Assembly (NCBI GenBank): GCA_964526835.1 | Contig: CAZGMK010000006.1 | Location: 62,001 to 126,000 of the forward strand | Direction: 5' to 3' | Length of the DNA stretch: 64,000 nt | From: DAOSXA01 sp964526835 | GTDB taxonomy: Bacteria > Zixibacteria > MSB-5A5 > GN15 > FEB-12 | In this document: positions 59,814 through 64,000 of the stretch, one piece after another | Position numbering within the stretch: position 1 is the stretch's first letter | Layout of the letters: each line of letters begins with the position of its first letter | The notes under the pieces: generated by a model | Told to the model about the DNA's origin: nothing | What the model saw: the letters and a program-made list of their open reading frames with translations, nothing else | Databases searched by the model: none | Position numbers and translations under genes: made by a program

Positions 59814-61310
59814 ATGAGTAACCACAAGGCCTTCAAGAACTTCATAAACGGGGAATGGGTCGAGTCCAGGTCGGGTCGGACCTACGAGAATCGGAATCCC
59901 GCTGACCACTACGACGTAGTCGGGGTCTTCCAGAAGTCAAATGCCTCCGATGTCAAGGATGCCCTGGACGCCGCCGCCGAGGCTTATAAGGAGTGGCGTC
60001 TGTATCCGGCGCCGAAACGAGGTGAGATACTGTACAGGATCGCTCGTCGCCTATGGGATGAGAAGGAGCGCATCTCTCAGCAGATGACGCGGGAGATGGG
60101 CAAGGTTATCCACGAAACCCGGGGCGATACTCAGGAAGCCATCGACATGACCTTCTATATGGCCGGCGAAGGACGTCGGCTGTTCGGGCAGACGACGCCG
60201 TCGGAGATGCAGTCGAAGTTCGCCATGACGGTGCGCCAGCCGCTTGGGATCTGTTCGTTTATTACGCCCTGGAACTTCCCGATTGCGATCCCGTCGTGGA
60301 AGATGATGCCGGCCCTGATTTGCGGCAATACGGTGGTGATCAAGCCCGCCACCGACACACCGGCATCCGTCTGCGAGCTGGTGAAGATCTGCCATGAGGA
60401 AGGCATTCCCCCCGGCGTTGTCAATATGGTAACGGGTTCCGGCTCCGAGCTGGGTGAACCACTCATCAAGGACGACCGTGTTCGGGTGGTCTCGTTTACC
60501 GGATCAACCGAGGTTGGACGCAAGGTAAGCGAGACCTGTGCCCCCGCCTTCAAACATACGTGTCTGGAAATGGGGGGGAAGAACGTACAACTCGTCATGG
60601 ACGATGCGAAGCTGGACCTGGCGGTCGACGGCGCGCTGTGGGGTGCGTTCGGCACGACTGGCCAGCGGTGTACGGCCACCAGCCGCGTGGTCTGCCACAA
60701 GGATATTGTCAAGGAATTCACGAACAGGATGGTCGAGCGGGCGAAATCGCTCAAGGTTGGTAATGGCCTGGATGAATCGGTCCAGATGGGTCCTGCTGTC
60801 AGTGAGGGCCAGCTCAATACGGTTCTGGGCTATATCGACATCGGTAAGAACGAGGATGGGGCTAAACTGGTGTGCGGCGGCGAGCGTCTAACCGGCGGCG
60901 ACTACGACAAGGGTTACTTCCTGCAACCGACGATCTTCACCGACGTAACCCAGAAGATGCGTATCTGGCGCGAGGAGATATTCGGCCCGGTGCTCAGCAT
61001 CGCCGTCTGCGACAGCCTCGAACAGGGCATTGAGATGGCCAACGATACGGCCTATGGCTTGTCGGCCTCGATCTATACCCAGGATATAAACAACGCCTAC
61101 AAGGCCATGCGGGATGTCTATACCGGTATCTTCTATGTCAATGCTCCGACAATCGGCGCCGAGACACACCTGCCCTTCGGTGGGACCAAGGAGACCGGCA
61201 ACGGGCACCGGGAAGCTGCCATGGCGACGCTCGAAGTATATAGTGAGTGGAAGTCGGTTTATGTAGATTTTTCCGGAGTACTGCAGCGAGCCCAGATCGA
61301 CAACCAGTAG
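59814..61310 (+). CDS. NAD(P)-dependent aldehyde dehydrogenase
   Basis: 498 residues. ALDH superfamily: N154 in 'TPWNFP', cofactor residues 'IKPATDTP', 'FTGSTEVGRKV', general base E252 ('CLEMGGKN'), catalytic C286 ('GQRCTATS'), and 'EEIFGPVL'. The C-terminal 'LPFGGTKETGNGHREA' is close to ALDH7 and 2,5-dioxovalerate dehydrogenase-like enzymes; the substrate cannot be fixed. GGAG lies 7 bases before the ATG. It is alone behind its own promoter. Confidence 0.92.
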   Translation: MSNHKAFKNFINGEWVESRSGRTYENRNPADHYDVVGVFQKSNASDVKDALDAAAEAYKEWRLYPAPKRGEILYRIARRLWDEKERISQQMTREMGKVIHETRGDTQEAIDMTFYMAGEGRRLFGQTTPSEMQSKFAMTVRQPLGICSFITPWNFPIAIPSWKMMPALICGNTVVIKPATDTPASVCELVKICHEEGIPPGVVNMVTGSGSELGEPLIKDDRVRVVSFTGSTEVGRKVSETCAPAFKHTCLEMGGKNVQLVMDDAKLDLAVDGALWGAFGTTGQRCTATSRVVCHKDIVKEFTNRMVERAKSLKVGNGLDESVQMGPAVSEGQLNTVLGYIDIGKNEDGAKLVCGGERLTGGDYDKGYFLQPTIFTDVTQKMRIWREEIFGPVLSIAVCDSLEQGIEMANDTAYGLSASIYTQDINNAYKAMRDVYTGIFYVNAPTIGAETHLPFGGTKETGNGHREAAMATLEVYSEWKSVYVDFSGVLQRAQIDNQ

Positions 61311-61454
61311 AGTTATCGACGGAGTACGTGACCAGTGGAAGATGCCCTTCGCAGCCATGATATGGGCCTGAGCTAATAGCGCCCGCGTTTTCCGGCAATG
61401 AACGGCCGATGGCTGTTTGACGCCGTTAGGCCATGACTGCAAAAGGTAAACAGA

Positions 61455-62855
61455 ATGATATCTATGACGGAGCTTGAGATGACCAGGAATCGCAAGAAGG
61501 TTATTATCATGGGCGCCGCCGGGCGTGATTTCCATAACTTCAACGTGCTTTACCGTAATGACGACAGCATCGAGGTGGTGGCTTTCACCGCGACCCAGAT
61601 CCCCGATATTCACGGACGCAAGTACCCGGCCTCGCTGGCCGGCAGCCTTTATCCCAAGGGTATTCCGATTCACGACGAATCCGAGTTGCTGGATTTGATC
61701 AGGAAACACAGTATCGACGAAGTCGTTTTTTCCTATTCCGACGTGCCCTATCAGTATGTTATGGAGAAGGCGGCTTATGTCATGTCGGCCGGGGCCCGTT
61801 TCGCCGTCGAGGGCGGCGCGCCGACCATGATCAAGTCGACCAAGCCGGTGGTGGCGGTCTGCGCCATTCGGACCGGCTGCGGCAAGTCGCAGACCACTCG
61901 ACGGGTAGCCGCGATACTTCAAAAGCTGGGCAAGAAGGTAGTGGCGATTCGCCATCCCATGCCCTACGGCGACCTGGCCAAACAGGCCTGCCAGCGCTTC
62001 GCCGAGCTGTCCGATCTGGATAAGCACGACTGTACGATCGAGGAGCGCGAGGAATACGAGCCGCATATTATGAACGGTGTCGTTGTCTATGCCGGCGTGG
62101 ACTATGAGATGATTGTCCGCGAGGCCGAGAAGGAAGCCGATGTGATCCTCTGGGACGGCGGCAACAACGATATGTCCTTTTACAAGCCCGACCTCCAGAT
62201 TACAGTTGTCGATCCGCACCGGCCCGGTCATGAGTTGAGCTACTACCCGGGTCAGGTCAATCTGCTGTTGGCGGATGTGATTGTTATCAACAAGATCGAT
62301 TCGGCCGATCCCGAGGGCCTGGCCGAGGTTCGTCAGAATATCGCTGCATACAACCCCGGTGCGATCGTCGTAGACGCGGCCAGCCCGCTGGTGGTGGATA
62401 AGCCCGAATTGATCAGGGGTAAGAAGGTCCTGGTCGTGGAGGATGGTCCCACGCTGACTCACGGTGAGATGCCCTATGGAGCCGGAGTGGTGGCGGCGGA
62501 AAAATACGGCGCCGCCGACCTGGTCGATCCGCGCCCATATACGGTGAAGTCGATTACCGAGACCTTCGAGAAGTATCCGGGCATCGGTGTCCTGCTGCCG
62601 GCCATGGGCTACGGGGCCAAGCAGGTCAAGGACCTGGAGACCACGATCAACAAGGTGGAATGCGACTCCGTTGTAGTGGCTACGCCGATCGATCTGGGTC
62701 GTATTGTCAAGATCAAGAAGCCTTTCACACGTGTGAGTTACAGCCTTCAGGAGATCGGCGTACCGGACCTGACTTCGGTGCTCTCGGATTTCGTCGGAGG
62801 CAAGCCCAAAAAGGCGGCCGGGAAGACGACCACGAAAGCCGCCAGGACAAAGTGA
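61455..62855 (+). CDS. cyclic 2,3-diphosphoglycerate synthetase-like GTPase
   Basis: 466 residues; the ATG at 61479 is an alternative start with GGAG in front. An N-terminal Rossmann-like region ('KVIIMGAAGRDFHNFNVLYR') precedes a P-loop domain: 'VVAVCAIRTGCGKSQTTR' (~130-148), 'VIRHPMPYGDL', 'LWDGGNNDMSFYKPDLQI', 'VVDPHRPGHE', 'VIVINKIDSADP'. This is the family named after methanogen cyclic-2,3-DPG synthetase; bacterial members are uncharacterised. A Lys-rich tail (~450-466) is seen. The carbamate kinase gene follows after a terminator-like hairpin, a pairing worth noting because both handle acyl-phosphate chemistry. Confidence 0.87.
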   Translation: MISMTELEMTRNRKKVIIMGAAGRDFHNFNVLYRNDDSIEVVAFTATQIPDIHGRKYPASLAGSLYPKGIPIHDESELLDLIRKHSIDEVVFSYSDVPYQYVMEKAAYVMSAGARFAVEGGAPTMIKSTKPVVAVCAIRTGCGKSQTTRRVAAILQKLGKKVVAIRHPMPYGDLAKQACQRFAELSDLDKHDCTIEEREEYEPHIMNGVVVYAGVDYEMIVREAEKEADVILWDGGNNDMSFYKPDLQITVVDPHRPGHELSYYPGQVNLLLADVIVINKIDSADPEGLAEVRQNIAAYNPGAIVVDAASPLVVDKPELIRGKKVLVVEDGPTLTHGEMPYGAGVVAAEKYGAADLVDPRPYTVKSITETFEKYPGIGVLLPAMGYGAKQVKDLETTINKVECDSVVVATPIDLGRIVKIKKPFTRVSYSLQEIGVPDLTSVLSDFVGGKPKKAAGKTTTKAARTK

Positions 62856-62866
62856 GCGATTGGCCG

Positions 62867-62900
62867 GCGCCCGGGGCCAGAGTCCCGGGCGCTGCCTTTT
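62867..62900 (+). terminator. hairpin with T-run between the synthetase and carbamate kinase genes
   Basis: Perfect 9-bp stem GCGCCCGGG / CCCGGGCGC with an 8-base loop, then TGCC and TTTT. It begins 12 bases after the stop at 62855 and ends 13 bases before the carbamate kinase ATG. With so little room it may work as partial terminator or attenuator. Confidence 0.65.
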
Positions 62901-62913
62901 GAAAGATAATTCG

Positions 62914-63864
62914 ATGGTACTGCGCAAGTCCGCTGTTATCGCTCTGGGAGGCAATGCCATTACGCGTCCCGGAGTGCCGGACACCATCGCCAACCAGTTC
63001 AAACACACGCGCAAGTCGCTTGACGGTATTGTGGAGCTCGCCCGCGAGGGCTACCGACTGGTGATAACGCACGGCAATGGACCGCAGGTCGGCAATGCCC
63101 TTCTGCGCATCGAATTGGCTCGTGATGTCGCTCCGGTGCTGCCTTTGGGGATTTGCGTAGCCGACACCGAGGGCGGCATGGGCTACATGATCGAACAATC
63201 GCTGCAGAACCGTCTTCGCGCCGAACGCATCGATCGGGAGGTGGCGACGTTGGTGACGCAGGTCTTGGTGAACGCCAACGATCCCGCTATCGCCGACCCG
63301 AGCAAGTATATTGGCCAGTTCTACGACGAAGAGACCGCCCACAGATACATGGAAGAGCGGCATTGGGTTATGAAGAAGGATTCCGATCGTGGGTGGCGGA
63401 GGGTAGTGCCCTCACCAACTCCGATCAAAACCATCGCCGCCTCTACTGTTCGCCGGCTCGTAAACGACGGCGTCATCGTCATCGCCGCCGGCGGGGGCGG
63501 TATCCCCGTCTATATCGATCAGAAGGGCGATTACGAGGGACTCGATGCAGTCATCGACAAGGACTTGGCTTCGGAGGTCATAGCCCGGGAGATCGGCGCC
63601 GGTATCCTCTCGATCCTGACTTCGGTGGACCGGGTCTCGCTCAATTTCGGACAGCCGAACCAGAAGGACCTGGACACGGTCACAGTAGCAGAGATCAAAC
63701 GATACCGGGATGAGGGGCATTTCCCCCCGGGATCCATGGGGCCCAAGATCAACGCCGCCATCCGATTCCTTGAGAACGGCGGGCAGATGGTTACCATAAC
63801 GTCATTCGAGCATGCGCGCGATTCAATTGCAGGCACGGCCGGCACCAGGATCGTACCAGATTGA
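62914..63864 (+). CDS. carbamate kinase
   Basis: 316 residues from the ATG at 62914; the frame extends to 62860 but that part covers the hairpin. Amino-acid kinase fold with 'VIALGGNAI', 'VITHGNGPQVGNALLR', 'GGMGYMIEQSL', 'VIVIAAGGGGIPVY' and 'DAVIDKDLASEVIA', 'GSMGPKINAAIRFL' near the end. It interconverts carbamoyl phosphate + ADP and carbamate + ATP. No arginine deiminase or ornithine transcarbamylase gene is near. Confidence 0.93.
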   Translation: MVLRKSAVIALGGNAITRPGVPDTIANQFKHTRKSLDGIVELAREGYRLVITHGNGPQVGNALLRIELARDVAPVLPLGICVADTEGGMGYMIEQSLQNRLRAERIDREVATLVTQVLVNANDPAIADPSKYIGQFYDEETAHRYMEERHWVMKKDSDRGWRRVVPSPTPIKTIAASTVRRLVNDGVIVIAAGGGGIPVYIDQKGDYEGLDAVIDKDLASEVIAREIGAGILSILTSVDRVSLNFGQPNQKDLDTVTVAEIKRYRDEGHFPPGSMGPKINAAIRFLENGGQMVTITSFEHARDSIAGTAGTRIVPD

Positions 63865-63867
63865 GGA

Positions 63868-64000
63868 ATGAGCAAGTTGTCCGAGGAAGTTGCCGCAGAC
63901 ATATTGAGCCAGGGTCGCCTTTACGAAGTCGGCGGCGCGGTGCGCGACAGTCTGCTTGTGGGTCACCCTGTTGTCAAGGACCGGGACTACCTTGTCACCG
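63868..64000 (+). CDS. CCA tRNA nucleotidyltransferase, N-terminal part (cut by window end)
   Basis: 44 codons are visible from the ATG at 63868, with GAGG just before it and 3 bases after the carbamate kinase stop. 'GRLYEVGGAVRDSLLVGHPVVKDRDYLVT' is the class II nucleotidyltransferase head motif (GGAVRD...DxD-like KDRDY). It adds CCA to tRNA 3' ends, or polyadenylates RNA; the fragment cannot distinguish these. The tRNA in this window already encodes its CCA. Confidence 0.8.
   Translation, partial: MSKLSEEVAADILSQGRLYEVGGAVRDSLLVGHPVVKDRDYLVT

Noticed and set aside
60888..63014. 708-codon open frame on the minus strand
   Set aside because: It runs antisense across the aldehyde dehydrogenase end, the synthetase-like GTPase and the carbamate kinase start, all well supported; the translation is low-complexity shadow sequence.

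Overview
The window is about 58-60% GC and comes from a diderm, aerobically respiring bacterium. I place it tentatively in the FCB superphylum, possibly a Zixibacteria-like candidate phylum. The reasons are an alternative complex III plus caa3 oxidase operon, a surface protein ending in a C-terminal secretion-type sorting domain (YPNPFNP motif) with dockerin-like repeats, a GldF/GldG-type fusion protein, MlaE/MlaF, and sigma-54 regulators. The phylum call is inference; no rRNA gene is present.

Layout. (1) 1-4044, plus: end of a probable ABC ATPase, a GldF-GldG fusion and a DUF4340 protein. (2) 4121-20318, minus: one long respiratory operon. It runs from heme O synthase through ActA-B-C-D-E-F (quinol:cytochrome c oxidoreductase), a SCO copper chaperone, caa3 oxidase subunits II-I-III-IV, heme A synthase, a second SCO, a DUF420 protein and a peroxiredoxin-like lipoprotein. 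Stops and starts mostly overlap (ATGA/TGATG). (3) 20508-20969: small exported protein with a possible C-terminal sorting tail. (4) 21207-24698, minus: biotin-dependent, probably sodium-pumping methylmalonyl-CoA-type decarboxylase. (5) 25070-31377: small secreted protein overlapping a TPR/sigma-54 activator, then 1.4 kb of non-coding DNA with helically phased TTCGT boxes, then a large FG-GAP/dockerin/sorting-domain surface protein with a sigma-54-like promoter and an upstream palindrome. (6) 32046-38623, plus: dihydrolipoamide dehydrogenase that appears to start at ATC, a possible small RNA, a DUF116 protein, tRNA-Met, and a lipoprotein-like sensor kinase followed by an NtrC-type regulator. (7) 38624-39300: decayed transposase. 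(8) 39352-46197, plus: gatA, alpha/beta hydrolase, gatB, purN, purC, purH. (9) 46286-50202, minus: FIST sensor protein and hybrid PAS/GAF histidine kinase. (10) 50750-58816, plus: Smg/DUF494, coaBC, type-4 uracil-DNA glycosylase, dnaB, mlaE, mlaF, radA, tgt. (11) 58846-64000: outer-membrane-like protein, aldehyde dehydrogenase, cyclic-2,3-diphosphoglycerate synthetase-like GTPase, carbamate kinase and the start of a CCA-adding enzyme.

Most genes are housekeeping or respiratory. The best candidate for something undescribed is the 25-31.6 kb region. There a secreted small protein, an atypical TPR-type sigma-54 activator (Walker B Asp replaced by Asn), a phased box array and a sigma-54-type promoter with an upstream palindrome on a surface-protein gene could form one regulatory module. 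All function calls are from reading translations and motifs; no database search was run.
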